From: Meconema thalassinum
Lineage: Eukaryota > Arthropoda > Insecta > Orthoptera > Tettigoniidae
Length of the DNA: 64,000 bases
Assembly (NCBI GenBank): GCA_946902985.2
Contig: OX336397.1
Location: forward strand, 188,918,813 to 188,982,812
Direction of reading: 5' to 3'
Of this stretch, positions 46,901 to 57,255 are shown one piece after another. Within the stretch, counting starts at the first letter, position 1; every line of letters begins with the position of its first letter. The notes below the pieces were generated by a model. The model saw only the letters and a program-made list of their open reading frames with translations, was not told where the DNA came from and made no database searches. Made by a program: the position numbers and the translations under genes.

Positions 46901-48417
46901 TTGTTTATCTTGTTCTCTGTTGGTGTTTCTCTCCCAGCTTGGTGTATTCTTGGAATACACGGTAAGTTAGAGTATATTTTTAATGCTCTTTGCTTGTTCA
47001 TTCCTTCCTTTTTCTCAAACACCAACAGTGATCTTCTATTTTCTCTTTGCTGTTTAGGGTTCTCATGTTACTTGTGAGTCTGATCTAGATATATATCTTC
47101 CATGACCCACCTAGCGTCATCTAGCAGCGAATCTCTGAAGTTCCTCAATTCTTCCCGGTGCAAGAGGACTTCCTTATCAATCTTGCCACCAGATCTCGTC
47201 GCCATCGCCAGCTATCATCTCCGTGGTCAAGAGAACTTCGTCTACTTTTTCACCCACCAGGCTGCGATAGTGTCGCCTACTAACAACTCTTTGAAGACCA
47301 TCTCATCAAGAGAAATTAACTTTTCAATGAAGGTTATGCTTATATGTTTTCCTTTTGCCTCCTACCCCCACTCTTTTCCCTTTCCTGGTCCCTCTGTGCT
47401 TCGCTGAGTGTGTCTCACTTGTACGTCGGCAGTCGACTTAGTCAAAGCTCAACTAGAGCCAGCCTCCTCAAATAAAGAGGCATTCTCTTCATTCCACGCC
47501 ATGTTGGAACTCTAATGTATACCGTCAAAGGGAACTTCACCTTCGCCATGCAGCAATGATAAGTACAGACTTCAGGTTTTAACCTCATCCTCATCGTCTT
47601 TTAATATCTACGTGCTTTTAACGACCATTTTATAGGCAGTGTGAGATTATTATATTTGGGGCAATAATCATCCTTTATTTCCATGTTGAGCTTTTGTCTC
47701 TCCAAACCAATGTTAATAGAAAGCAGCATTTCTTATGAGAAATCTTCTCACAACGTGGGAATTACCCACTGTCTATAAAATACTCAGCTCGTTCCACCGC
47801 TGGAATGACTTTGGCCCTATCCTTCAGTTAGGATTGTTCTGGAACCTTCCAGATTCTGCACTCTACCTACCAGTCGCGCCGTCATGTATTTTCCACTCAC
47901 ATGTGGGAATACTATTTCAAATTAAGGAATCTTCCTTATGAATTACTGCAATAGTTAATTTTTCTTCCACCGTTGGGATTTTCTCTGGCGCATTTAATTG
48001 TAATCTACAACTTTCTCAAGCAATAGACATTCGCCTACCTAGTACAACTAGTTATTTTCCATCATTGCAATAACTTCCTTTGCCATAAACTTTTGTGCTT
48101 CTACAGTGAACTTTTCATCCATTTTAACAGACTATAGTGAAAAGCAGTGCTTGTTGAACATTTCTACCGCGTCGCGATCGTCCGATTTTTATAAATACGG
48201 CCATTTATTTATTTATTTATTTATTTGGATTTATTGTGCTTCTAACAGGCATATGCCTAATAAAAAAGAAACACATGTACATTTGGTTACACAATTCTAT
48301 CAAATTATAATAATATTGACCGACATAATGCTGAGATTGTAATGCAAATTAATTCTACAACTAAATACGAAAATATAATAATACTGTGCAGGTAATTGGT
48401 AGGTGGAATGTACGAGT

Positions 48418-51273
48418 TCATGTGATCGCACAGCAGGCAGAAACAAAGGAACTATATGTGTAACTGAATAAGTCGAGGTTGTTTGCTATTGAATGTTCAT
48501 TGTATAATTGAATAGCATTTATTATTGGGGAATGTTTATGCTGTTCAGTTCTAGTTCTTGGGCAGTAAAATGTAATAAACTTAGGTCGAGTTGATGGAGG
48601 TGGGACACGTAAATTAAACTGTGATATTAAATACGGACTATACAAAAGGTTATTGAATACTTTGAAGACAAAAACAAGAAATGCAATTTTTCGTCTGTTA
48701 GCCAGAGATGTATAATTCAGGTAACTTAGAAGATTTCCATAGCTATCATATTTCGGATAAATACCCGTCATTTTATACTGCAGATATCTTAGGAATTTAT
48801 TCTGAACCATTTCAATTTCACTAATGTGGTTCAAGTACCAGGGATTCCAGATGCTGGATGCATATTCTAATCTGCTTCTAACAAAATAATTGAACAATAA
48901 TTTTATACTTTTTGGGTTGACGAAATCTTTAGAATTTCTTCTTATAAAGCCTAGCATTTTATAAGCACTAGCTACCATTTCATGAGTGTGCAATGAAAAT
49001 GTTAGCTTTGAATCAAAATGGACTCCTAGGTCTTTGATAGAATAGTTAATAATGAGATACGCATCCAATATCCGGTACCGAAACATCACCTGGAATTTGT
49101 TTCTAGTAAACTTCATAACTGAGCATTTCTTTATGTTAAGGTTCAAGCGATTTAATTTACTCCAGGATGCCACATTATTGAGATCTTCTTGTAGTAATTT
49201 ACAGTCCTGCTCTGTCTGAATATTTCTAAAAATTTTGACATCGTCCGCGAATAACAAAACGTTCGAATATTTAATACACCTTGTAAGATCATTGATAAGC
49301 AGTAAGAATAATAGAGGGCCTAGGTTTGAACCTTGTGGGACGCCTGATCGGGCATAGTATGAATAGGATTCACATTCATTGCAAGCAACAAACTGTTTTC
49401 GTTCACTGAGATATGAGGTGAACAACTTCAGCAAATTGTAGGAGAAGCCATAATATGCTAACTTATTTAAGAGGATATCATGATCTACCTTATCGAATGC
49501 CTTCGCATAATCTGTATAAATTACATCAACTTGACTTCCATTGTCCATTGCTGCTGATACTTTGTGAGTAAACTCCATTAGATTAGTTACTGTTGATCTT
49601 TTAGGCATGAACCCATGTTGAAAGTCACTTATAATGTACTGTACGTGCTGAAATATATGCTGATATAACAATTGTTCAAAGAGCTTTGCAATGGCTGACA
49701 GTATTGCCACCGGTCTGTAATTATCAAAATCAGACTTATGTCCAGACTTATGTATGGGACTTACCCTGGTAATTTTCCAACGACTGGGAAAAGTACCAGT
49801 TTGAATGGCTATATTAAATATTATAGTTAAAGGATAGGCCAGCACCTCTGCACAGCCTTTGATTATGTATGGAGGAATTAGGTCTGGGCCAGCGGCTTTC
49901 TTTTGATTTATTTTTAGTATCGCGTTCTTAACATCAGAAATACTAATCTGTTTGGAATCCAGTACATCAAGCAATGGGTGTATGTCCTGGTCACTTGCAC
50001 CTAAATTGTCATACTTGGCGCATTCCTTGGAATAAACTGACGAGAAATAATCAGCAAAACCGTTGACTATCTGCTTATCATTTTCTAATATGTCCCCATT
50101 AATTTTCATTACGGGTATTGCCGGGGATCGTTTCTTGTGTCGAATAAATGCACAGAGGCGATTCGTGTCCTCTCCGATTGCATTTTCGACATTACGTACG
50201 TATTGCCGGTAGGCGGATTGAATATCACGTTTTAGAATTTTCCTGAGCTCTTTAAACTTTTCGCAATGAAAGTCCTTGTTGGCCTGTTCCCTACGCATTT
50301 TCTTTCGATGGTAAGATTTTCTTCGGATGTTTTTTATTATATCAAAATTAAACCAGCATGGATACAGTTTGGTCCTCTTACTAGTGCTTACAGGTACACT
50401 AGAATCCAGAGCTTGATAGAAACGGGAATGAAAATTATCTACCGCCTCGTCTACATGGGAAAATTGCGAGAGAACACTCCAATCCACTTCTTGTAATTTT
50501 GTATAAAGTTGTTCGAAATTAGCCTTTTTAAAATTGTATGTATGAGTTTGGTGAATATTGTGTCTAACTTCTCTCTGCCAGTATCGTACATTAATGTTTA
50601 AGGGGGGATGATTATTGTCTTCCGGTACAAGGGGTTGTTCCTCTCTATTGACAGCAATAGAGGAGATGGTGGACAGTACTAGATCAAGTGTTCTTTTATT
50701 CACATTCACGATATTATTAAAACTTTTCAAGTTCATCATATTTATAAAATTATTTAAGGAGGTAGAAAGCCGAGATCCTGTTTTTAAATCAAATGCTGGG
50801 GTTATTTCTGGAATGTTAAAGTCTCCCAAAATAAGAACAGGATTGTTGCTTATGAGTGAGTTCGATTCTATACTTGTGTAAAATTCCTCGTATTTCTCTG
50901 CCTTCGACTCCGGCGGAAAGTAAACAGAACAGATAACTATGGTAAAATAGTTGTCTATGAAGAGTTTCACACAAAGGACTTCCGTTTCCAGACCCAGGTC
51001 AATCTCCACAGCTTTATACTTCTTATGGACAGCGAGGACTACACCCCCTCCTAGCCTCTTGCCGGTTATATTTTCGTCACGATCATTTCTAAATACAGCA
51101 TACCTCTCATCAAAGAGTTCAGACGAATAGATTGATGAAATAAGCCAAGATTCTGTTAAAACCACTATACCGTAGCTCTCGCTGGTCATATTTGCATAAA
51201 ACTGAGTAGTTTTAGTTCTCAAACCCCTACAATTTTGATAATATACATTTAGCGATTTATAAGAAGAAGACAT
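48418..51273 (-). CDS. LINE ORF2: AP-endonuclease and reverse transcriptase, 951 aa
   Basis: Continuous from ATG at 51273 to TGA at 48418. Endonuclease: YYQNCRGLRTK (residues 11-21), TESWL (Glu 41), LGGGVVLAVH, LILGDFNIPE (Asp 151) and EDNNHPPLNI (His 222), where most relatives have SDH. RT: KKAAGPDLIPPYIIK (459-473), FDNYRPVAILS, TDYAKAFDKVDHDIL (Asp 588), SGVPQGSNLGPLLFLLLIND (643-662) and LFADDVKIF (FADD 675-678). The C-terminal region includes KDLGVHFDSKLTFS and the EYASSIWNPW motif. The protein nicks target DNA and copies element RNA at the nick. ORF1 ends about 210 bp upstream. All catalytic residues are visible, so it may be functional. Clade placement within Jockey/CR1 needs a tree. 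Confidence 0.93.
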   Translation of the reverse strand: MSSSYKSLNVYYQNCRGLRTKTTQFYANMTSESYGIVVLTESWLISSIYSSELFDERYAVFRNDRDENITGKRLGGGVVLAVHKKYKAVEIDLGLETEVLCVKLFIDNYFTIVICSVYFPPESKAEKYEEFYTSIESNSLISNNPVLILGDFNIPEITPAFDLKTGSRLSTSLNNFINMMNLKSFNNIVNVNKRTLDLVLSTISSIAVNREEQPLVPEDNNHPPLNINVRYWQREVRHNIHQTHTYNFKKANFEQLYTKLQEVDWSVLSQFSHVDEAVDNFHSRFYQALDSSVPVSTSKRTKLYPCWFNFDIIKNIRRKSYHRKKMRREQANKDFHCEKFKELRKILKRDIQSAYRQYVRNVENAIGEDTNRLCAFIRHKKRSPAIPVMKINGDILENDKQIVNGFADYFSSVYSKECAKYDNLGASDQDIHPLLDVLDSKQISISDVKNAILKINQKKAAGPDLIPPYIIKGCAEVLAYPLTIIFNIAIQTGTFPSRWKITRVSPIHKSGHKSDFDNYRPVAILSAIAKLFEQLLYQHIFQHVQYIISDFQHGFMPKRSTVTNLMEFTHKVSAAMDNGSQVDVIYTDYAKAFDKVDHDILLNKLAYYGFSYNLLKLFTSYLSERKQFVACNECESYSYYARSGVPQGSNLGPLLFLLLINDLTRCIKYSNVLLFADDVKIFRNIQTEQDCKLLQEDLNNVASWSKLNRLNLNIKKCSVMKFTRNKFQVMFRYRILDAYLIINYSIKDLGVHFDSKLTFSLHTHEMVASAYKMLGFIRRNSKDFVNPKSIKLLFNYFVRSRLEYASSIWNPWYLNHISEIEMVQNKFLRYLQYKMTGIYPKYDSYGNLLSYLNYTSLANRRKIAFLVFVFKVFNNLLYSPYLISQFNLRVPPPSTRPKFITFYCPRTRTEQHKHSPIINAIQLYNEHSIANNLDLFSYTYSSFVSACCAIT

Positions 51274-51481
51274 TTTACTTAAATGAGAAGAGAGGCACCT
51301 GCAGTGAGGCTAGGCCATTAGTAGGGATTTCCGTTAGGCGAAACAATGGGGCAAGGGAAGAGAAAGGCTCAAGAAACTGTCCAGAAATAATCTGACAGTG
51401 ACCCTCCAGTACTCTCAGTGTACAATCACTATAGACCTTACAAGGTAATTCAAATGAGACCTTACGGGTTGTTGTCACGAA

Positions 51482-52354
51482 TTATGATAGCTTCCTGAGA
51501 TCATTACTGTTATTTATGATATAAATATTTGACCCCTCACTCTTCCTGAGTTTTATCACACCGTTACGTACCCATAAGAACTTGTAGCCGTGTTCCCTCT
51601 TGAAGTTCCGCGATAGAGCCAGCAGTTTCTTCTTCTCAGGTGACAGACTTTCATTTATGTAGATTATGTTGTCTCCAGAAAGCCCCATGTGCTTGGTGGA
51701 CACGTTACGCTTCACACGCCTTCGAAACATGAAGTCTTCCTTGTCGAACCGCTGGACAAATTTCACGATGATTCCACCATGAGGCTGATCTGGTCGCTTA
51801 GGCAAGCGATGACATGCGTCCACCATCAGATTGTCAATGTTCATGTTCATTGCCCTGCCAACGGCTTTAACGGTCTCGAGCACGTCTTCATTTTTAGTTT
51901 CAGGGACCCCAAATATCTCCACAGTGTTACGGCGTGAATACTGCTCTCCATCCGAGAGGCGAGTCTCCAATGTCTTCACACGGGCCCTGAGATCAGTGTT
52001 CTCTTGTTGTAGGGATAGAACCTGCTGCGAGATTTCCTTCAGATGAGTATCGTGCTGTTTGATACTCTTCGCATTTTCATCTACTCCCTCATGGCAAAAG
52101 TTCAGAGATTTTGTGAGGTCCTGCTCCCGAGATTGTTGTTGTTGCTTCATCTCCCTGATTTCTGCCTGCATTTCTAATAGGAGTTTTACGATATTCTCCA
52201 ATGAATAACTCGGCGCAGCTTTCACACAACACTCGCCATTTCTTTCTTCCATGCATTTCGTATGGTTCCACTTTTCACACGCTACACACTGTACCTTCTT
52301 CTTCCCCAGCTCCTTGTCACAGAAGGCGCAGGTCGGCATGTTTCTTGGTGACAC
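51482..52354 (-). CDS. LINE ORF1: zinc finger, coiled coil and RRM-like RNA-binding protein, 290 aa
   Basis: Residues 9-45 hold Cys/His pairs of a PHD-like finger (CAFCDKELGKKKVQC, CVACEKWNHTKC). A Gln/Glu-rich coiled coil with heptads spans about 65-140 (LQQENTDLRARVKTLETRL). An RRM-like domain starts at VEIFGVPETKNED and carries DACHRLPKRPDQPHGGIIVK. The C-terminal domain contains IYINESLSPEKKKLLALSR and YKFLWVRNGVIKLRK, a module widespread in insect LINE ORF1 proteins and also related to the FP25K-like family. It should trimerise through the coiled coil and coat the element RNA. No esterase or 2A-like motif is present, unlike the CR1-like element at 31-35 kb. The ATG at 52354 is the first in frame. 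Confidence 0.9.
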   Translation of the reverse strand: MSPRNMPTCAFCDKELGKKKVQCVACEKWNHTKCMEERNGECCVKAAPSYSLENIVKLLLEMQAEIREMKQQQQSREQDLTKSLNFCHEGVDENAKSIKQHDTHLKEISQQVLSLQQENTDLRARVKTLETRLSDGEQYSRRNTVEIFGVPETKNEDVLETVKAVGRAMNMNIDNLMVDACHRLPKRPDQPHGGIIVKFVQRFDKEDFMFRRRVKRNVSTKHMGLSGDNIIYINESLSPEKKKLLALSRNFKREHGYKFLWVRNGVIKLRKSEGSNIYIINNSNDLRKLS

Positions 52355-54172
52355 AGCTCACTTCAGTAAACAACGATTACACGGATAAACGATGGTACAC
52401 TGATTAAGCAACGCACACTCAGTATGTCAAAGTAATTAAAAGGAAGACTTTTCTTTGCTGTAGTTGCAAAATATTCAGATTAGTACACAAAATAATACAC
52501 AAAGTTTGGGAGCTGAACAACACGCCACTCTTACTCAGCCGCCATCTTGGGTATATATGAACACTCATCCTCAATTCCATTTTATCTTTCCCTAACCCCT
52601 TACTAACAAACCAAAATAATAAACTTGTTATTTTAGGTCTTTTTCAATGAGGTGTCACTCCAAAGGCGTGCCCTCTCCTCTTGTTTATATATCATTAATT
52701 AATTTCTGCATAACTACGTGTTTGGTACACGTTTCAAACTTACATTGTTTCTCCCTTCTGATTAGGGAATACAATTCTTTCAACTCATAAGTGAGTTATT
52801 TATAGGTTTCACGAAAGGGAAACTTGCCCCATTTGGCTCGTGATTCCTACTTAAACATAGGAGGTCTAGAACCTTCCTTTCGACTTTCTCTTCAGGTTTC
52901 ACATTAAGTGACCAGCCCTATTTGTGTAACTACTAAAAATGTAATTCAGCTTAAATATAAGAAGTTATAGGAACTTCTATCTTATTCTTCCTGTTTTGTT
53001 ATTGTTATTTCCGAAGTTGTTACTCCTTCTAGGATATTTTCTTAGAAATTTCCTAAAGTACACACCTTGTACTCGATTTAATGTCTAACTTTAATCACTT
53101 CAATTGTCTTTAAATTTTTTACTTATCTTGCGAAGATTTTAGAACATACAAAGGTTTGAAACCAAAAAAATTGTTAATTTCCTGGAGCAAACTTTAGATG
53201 TTTTTCGGAGGTCTGTGACCCATTTGTTAACAAAATTGAAATTATATATTTGTCAAAAACTACTACCTATTTGTTAAATTCATTACGCTCTTTTGCATTG
53301 TAAAATAAATTCAAAGTTTCTTTTTTGACTCATCATTTCTCTAATACAACGGTTAGGCAAGATCCTGTCTTCCCTGACTCTTCCTAGGTTCATGCCCTCG
53401 TTAATGCAAATAAATCTCTTGATAGGGGTTTCACCACTTGTTGCATTTGAGCAAGAACTCTTAGTTGTAAACTCGGTAAAGTCTCTCTTAGCTTTAATAG
53501 CTAATTCTAACTGGCCAGTAAGGCAAGCCTAGCTCGCTACGCCAGCTTCCTGCTTGTGGAGATTCTCTCCAACTCTTATGGTTGGTTTTTCAAAATATAA
53601 GTGTTTCTCCTTGCCTAAACTTTTAGTCGGCTCTTTGCTGGGTAAAAGCTTAGCCATTTCCAAGTGCAACTCCTGGTTTACTTACAAAAATTATTCCCTA
53701 AGGCATAGTAGTTTTACCCCTATCCTTCTTGGAAGCATTTGGTCGCTCTTTAGGAATTCTACAATTTCGAAAACAAAAAATATCGAAACCTATTCTAGTT
53801 ATTGGCATTCTTCAAATTACTTTGAACAGATACATAATAAATCTGTTACTCTTTGTCTTGCTAGACCATCACCCTTCCCCATAGTAGGCATATGTATGCT
53901 TGAGAGGGAATACTCTAAAGCCACTCTCTTGCAAACCGCCCAAGTTCTAGCTGCGTCTCCCGTTAGCTTTGCCCAGGTCCCTACTCACTTTAGGTATCGG
54001 AGAGCTGATTTTCAGTGGCAGTCACCTTTTAGGACATTTAAAGTTCAACTTATAACTTTTGAGGGACTCTCCTCCTATTTCTCCATCCTTTTTCTCCAGT
54101 CCGAAACCCACTCCCTTTTCTTTATCATCTTCCCTTGGTGATTAGGTTATTCCCCAGTCAATAATCTACCCA

Positions 54173-55150
54173 GGGGGCCCTAGCAAGGTGACCGGGGGGT
54201 GCGAGAGCTCATTTTGTGCCCCCTCCCCTGTATGGCTGGGCATCTTATATTCAGAGGGGGCCCTAGCAAGGTGACCGGGGGGTTCGAGAGCTCATTGTGG
54301 CGTCCCTCCCCTGTATGGCCGGGTATCTTATATTCAGAGGGGGCCCTGGCAAGGTTTCCAGGGGGTGTGAGAGCTCATGGTGGTGCCCCCTCCTCTGTGT
54401 GGCTGGGCATCCTATATTCAGAGGGGCCCTAGCAAGGTTTTCAGGTGGTGTGAGAGCTCATTGTGGCGCCCCCTCTCCTGTATGGCTGGGCATCTTATAT
54501 TCAGAGGGGGCCCTAGCAAGGTTTCCAGGGGGTGTGAGAGCTCATTGTGGTGCCCCCTCCCCGGTATGGCTGTTCATCGTATATTCAGAGGGGCCCTAGC
54601 AAGGTTTCATGGGGGTGTGAGAGCTCATTGTGGTGCCCCCTCCCCTGTATGGCTGGGCATCTTATATTCAGAGGGGGCCCTAGCAAGGTGTCCAGGTGGT
54701 GCGAGAGCTCATTGTGGTGCCCCCTCCCCTGTATGGCTGGGCATCTTATATTCAGAGGGGGCCCTAGCAAGGTGACCGGTGGGTTCGAGAGCTCATTGTG
54801 GCGCCCCCTCCCCTGTATGGCCGGGTATCTTATATTCAGAGGGGGCCCTAGCAAGGTGACCGGGGGGTTCGAGAGCTCATTGTGGCGCCCCTCCCCTGTA
54901 TGGCCGGGTATCTTATATTCAGAGGGGGCCCTAGCAAGGTTTCCAGGGGGTGTGAGAGCTCATGGTGGTGCCCCCTCCTTTGTGTGGCTGGGCATCCTAT
55001 ATTCAGAGGGGCCCTAGCAAGGTTTCCAGCTGGTGTGAGAGCTCATTGTGGTGCCCCCTCCCCTGTATGGCTGGGCGTCTTATATTCAGAGGGGGCCCTA
55101 GCAAGATTTCCAGATGGTGCGAGAGCTAATTGTGGCGCCCCTTCCCCCTG
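54173..55150. repeat. 84-bp minisatellite array, right block (about 11.6 units)
   Basis: Same unit, orientation and subtypes as 37470-38264, resuming directly after the BEL/Pao LTR with GGGGGCCCTAGCAAGG. Units with TTTCCAGGGGGTGTGAG and with GACCGGGGGGTTCGAG are interspersed. The final units are more diverged (AAGATTTCCAGATGGTGCG, then GCGCCCCTTCCCCCTGTG at about 55137-55152) and pass directly into hAT-like coding sequence. Long open frames on both strands are artefacts of the 84-bp period. Confidence 0.95.
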
Positions 55151-55600
55151 TGAAAACATCGAGATTACTGCCTCCCTCGCCTTTGCGCTTGCAAATGTTT
55201 TTATTAATTCTAAATAATTCAAGTCCTGGGCAATACTCTTTTCTATAGACAAAGTTGCCAGATTTGACAGTCTATCCTGACACATGGTTCATGTAAATAC
55301 ATTCTTATAAGTTTAATTTACTGAAACCCCGTTCTATTTTAGCGTCAGTTACAATTTTGTTGAGCAAAATTCAATGTGCTGTCCATATATTTGGGAATAT
55401 ATTTGGCCAACCATTTTGTTTAATAAGTTGAAAAGCATTTTTTAGTTCTGCTGATTCAACCTCATTCAACGATGCATTAAAGTGTAAAAGTTCCTCAACC
55501 AATTCACAACCAGATGTGTCACATTTTTCCCACCGGTTAAACATCTTTCTAATTCTGCACAGGCGATTTCTAGTTTGGACTTTTCACGAATTGTTTTGAT
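55145..55600 (-). pseudogene. hAT-type transposase C-terminal fragment
   Basis: Minus-strand translation gives ELVEELLHFNASLNEVES, LKNAFQLIKQNGWPNIFPNI (about 55500-55400), IERGFSKLNL (about 55340-55310) and CQDRLSNLATLSIEKSIAQ, IKTFASAKAREAV (55270-55170). This is the hAT dimerisation region with its ERxFSxLKxxK and RLxxLAxLSIE blocks, most like the ZMYM1/DUF4371-associated branch. At least four frame changes or stops occur. The upstream part is cut off by the Tc1-like element at 55607. Confidence 0.75.
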
Positions 55601-55606
55601 ATTGTA

Positions 55607-56796
55607 CAGTGACGGCCCTCCCTATAGAACGGAGACTCGCCGTGGCCGTGTGGCGGCTTGGGCACTGTGTATTGAAGCGTGTCGAGCAAGGCATTGGTGC
55701 TAGCAGCAGCGTAGCGCCCAACTAGTTAACACATTTACACTTTTTAACGTATTTAATATTCACTAGCGGACCCGTGCGAGAAATCTGGCATGTTCATAAA
55801 CCACACTTTCCCCAATAGATTTATAATGAGAGACTTAAATAAAAAGGTTGTTATGTTTTTTTCTTTTAACAAATGATTATAGAACACTATTTACATTTCA
55901 GTTAGAATTCCAAGTTCTACGTCCCCAAACTTAAGAAGGCAATCACTGAAAATTGGATCGTCATAACACTCTCCAGTTATTCGATATTTATGAAATTATA
56001 TGATTTCAGTACTCATTCCTTTGATTTACTGTTTCTGAAATCCATGCAAAATGATAAAGGAAATACCTCAGAATGTTAAAAACATGAAACAGGCTTCACA
56101 GCGGCCAAAATGTGAAGTGAACAGCAATAATGGAGCGTATTTTCCTACAGCAACAATATCAGCAAATCGTACGCTTCGTACATTTTTTAAAGTAATTTTT
56201 TAAATATATTATAGATATTTGTGAAATTAGAGTGCTATTCGTCACTTCTAATGTCTATTCTCTTTCATTTGAATGCTCATTTGTCACGGTCAGTCACTTG
56301 TGAGCGCCGCAGGACGGATCTTTACTACTGAAATAATATATATGATAGTTACATAAATTTCGGAGTAGTTGCTGGAAATGCTGTACTTCATTTTCTAAAC
56401 ACTCGTTGCACCGCCGTAGGAAGTTTTGGTTCACTCGCTGTAATTCATCCTCACTGATATTGAGAGCCTCCAGAGTACGCGGATTGTTTCTGTATCGGCT
56501 ACCTTTTGTTTGAGGTTCCCTCACAAGTAAAAACCGCACGGAAGATTCTATATATTGTTCTACACCTAACCCTGCTTACGTGATACGATGTAGGTTACAG
56601 TACTTCACAGCAAGTCTTAATTATCACAACTAAGGTATCTTGCCAAATGCTTAAGTAAGAAATGCTATGACAGCAACCAGGGCTTCCCAACCCGCTGTTG
56701 ATATCGGTACATGTTATTAATCTGGCGGTGAGGCAAGGCGACCTGTCCGTGGCACGCCCTCTGCGAGGCTCCGTTCTATGGAGAGGGCCCTCACTG
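55607..56796. mobile_element. Tc1/mariner-type element with terminal inverted repeats and TA duplication
   Basis: The left end CAGTGACGGCCCTCCCTATA is the near-perfect inverse of the right end (read inward, CAGTGAGGGCCCTCTCCATA), and similarity continues for about 40 bp through AGAACGGAG.CTCGC. Both ends are flanked by TA (55605-55606 and 56797-56798), the duplication made by Tc1/mariner/IS630-type transposases. The 1190-bp interior holds one transposase-like piece. It is probably a deletion derivative of an autonomous element. Confidence 0.85.
56294..56539 (-). pseudogene. transposase C-terminal fragment inside the Tc1-like element
   Basis: The frame contains NNPRTLEALNISEDELQRVN, then NFLRRCNECLENEVQHFQQLL. 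The pattern (R...L.ELN.S...L..V...F.RRC..C....G.HF..LL) is typical of the C-terminal tail of insect IS630/Tc1-type transposases, where it follows the catalytic core. The core with its Asp residues is not found in the element. Resemblance is from memory of the pattern and is moderate. Confidence 0.5.
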
Positions 56797-56839
56797 TATA
56801 ATGTTCGTATAATATTAATCGAATCCGACATATAATATC

Positions 56840-57255
56840 CTAGCGTAGTTGGTAGCATGCTGAGCTTCTATGTCCAAGATCGCGGGTTCAAGCCCGGCCG
56901 AAGTCATTTGTTTTTCTAAGAGCGTTAAAACCCTTCAGTATGCCTTCCTTCGGAGGGGAAGTAAAGCCCACAGGCCCATGTCATGGATTTATGGCATGTA
57001 AAAGATCCATCCTCTAACTAAACTTGTGTGAAGCTACACTGCTAGGTAAGATTTCGTTGAAATGGCCTATCAAAGTTCTAACGTTCATCACCAGGTGTCA
57101 GTGACATCTGGTAGCGAAAGTTGGAACTACTTGAAATTGAACGGAGCTTGTAGCTCACCCTGTGGGTGTCCTCATTGAAGCAGCTACAGCCTCTGGCGAG
57201 TCGAATATGACCTCGGACACTCCCGGCAGTAAAAGCCATACGCTAAATAATTAAA
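56840..57255 (+). repeat. tRNA-derived SINE, family 1, full-length copy 4
   Basis: Plus strand: tRNA-like head with GTTGGTAGCATGCTGAGC (box-A side) and CGCGGGTTCAAGCCCGGC (box B GGTTCAAGCCC), CCTTCCTTCGGAGGGGAA, GGAACTACTTGAAATTGAAC, GAGCTTGTAGCTCACCCTGT, GACCTCGGACACTCCCGG, then an A/T-rich tail. It gives the best intact reference for the family in this window. It stands between the Tc1-like and hAT elements. Confidence 0.9.

Larger units (their letters stand above)
48205..52558 (-). mobile_element. Jockey/CR1-type LINE with both ORFs open
   Basis: A minus-strand non-LTR element of about 4.35 kb. Its 3' tail is an AAAT microsatellite (48205-48225 on the plus strand reads as TTTA repeats) and its 5' end near 52556 starts close to CCCAAGATGGCGGC. 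ORF1 (290 codons) and ORF2 (951 codons) are both uninterrupted. Flanks share at most the two bases AT, so there is no typical 7-20-bp target duplication. It is the youngest-looking insertion in the window, being nested in the youngest LTR element. Confidence 0.92.
38265..54172 (+). mobile_element. BEL/Pao LTR retrotransposon B with 2.9-kb LTRs, carrying nested SINE and LINE
   Basis: Direct LTRs begin TGGTATATTCTTGG / TGGTGTATTCTTGG and end CTACCCA. The element interrupts the 84-bp array precisely, duplicating GGGGG (38260-38264 and 54173-54177). Internal coding runs 41413-46900. Two later insertions are present: a truncated SINE in pol (45484-45683) and a 4.35-kb LINE in the 3' LTR (48205-52558). 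Without them the element is about 11.3 kb. The LTRs are nearly identical over their length, and apart from the SINE only one frame break was seen in Gag-Pol, so it is younger than elements A and C. Confidence 0.95.
46940..54172 (+). repeat. 3' LTR of BEL/Pao element B, split by a LINE
   Basis: Matches 38265-41146 in two blocks, 46940-48204 and about 52557-54172, which join at GGCCAT|GAACACTC of the 5' LTR. Scattered substitutions and single-base indels are the only other differences. The sequence just upstream of 46940 (TTTCTCTCCCAGCT) is pyrimidine-rich, not a classical polypurine tract, which is odd for this position. Confidence 0.92.
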
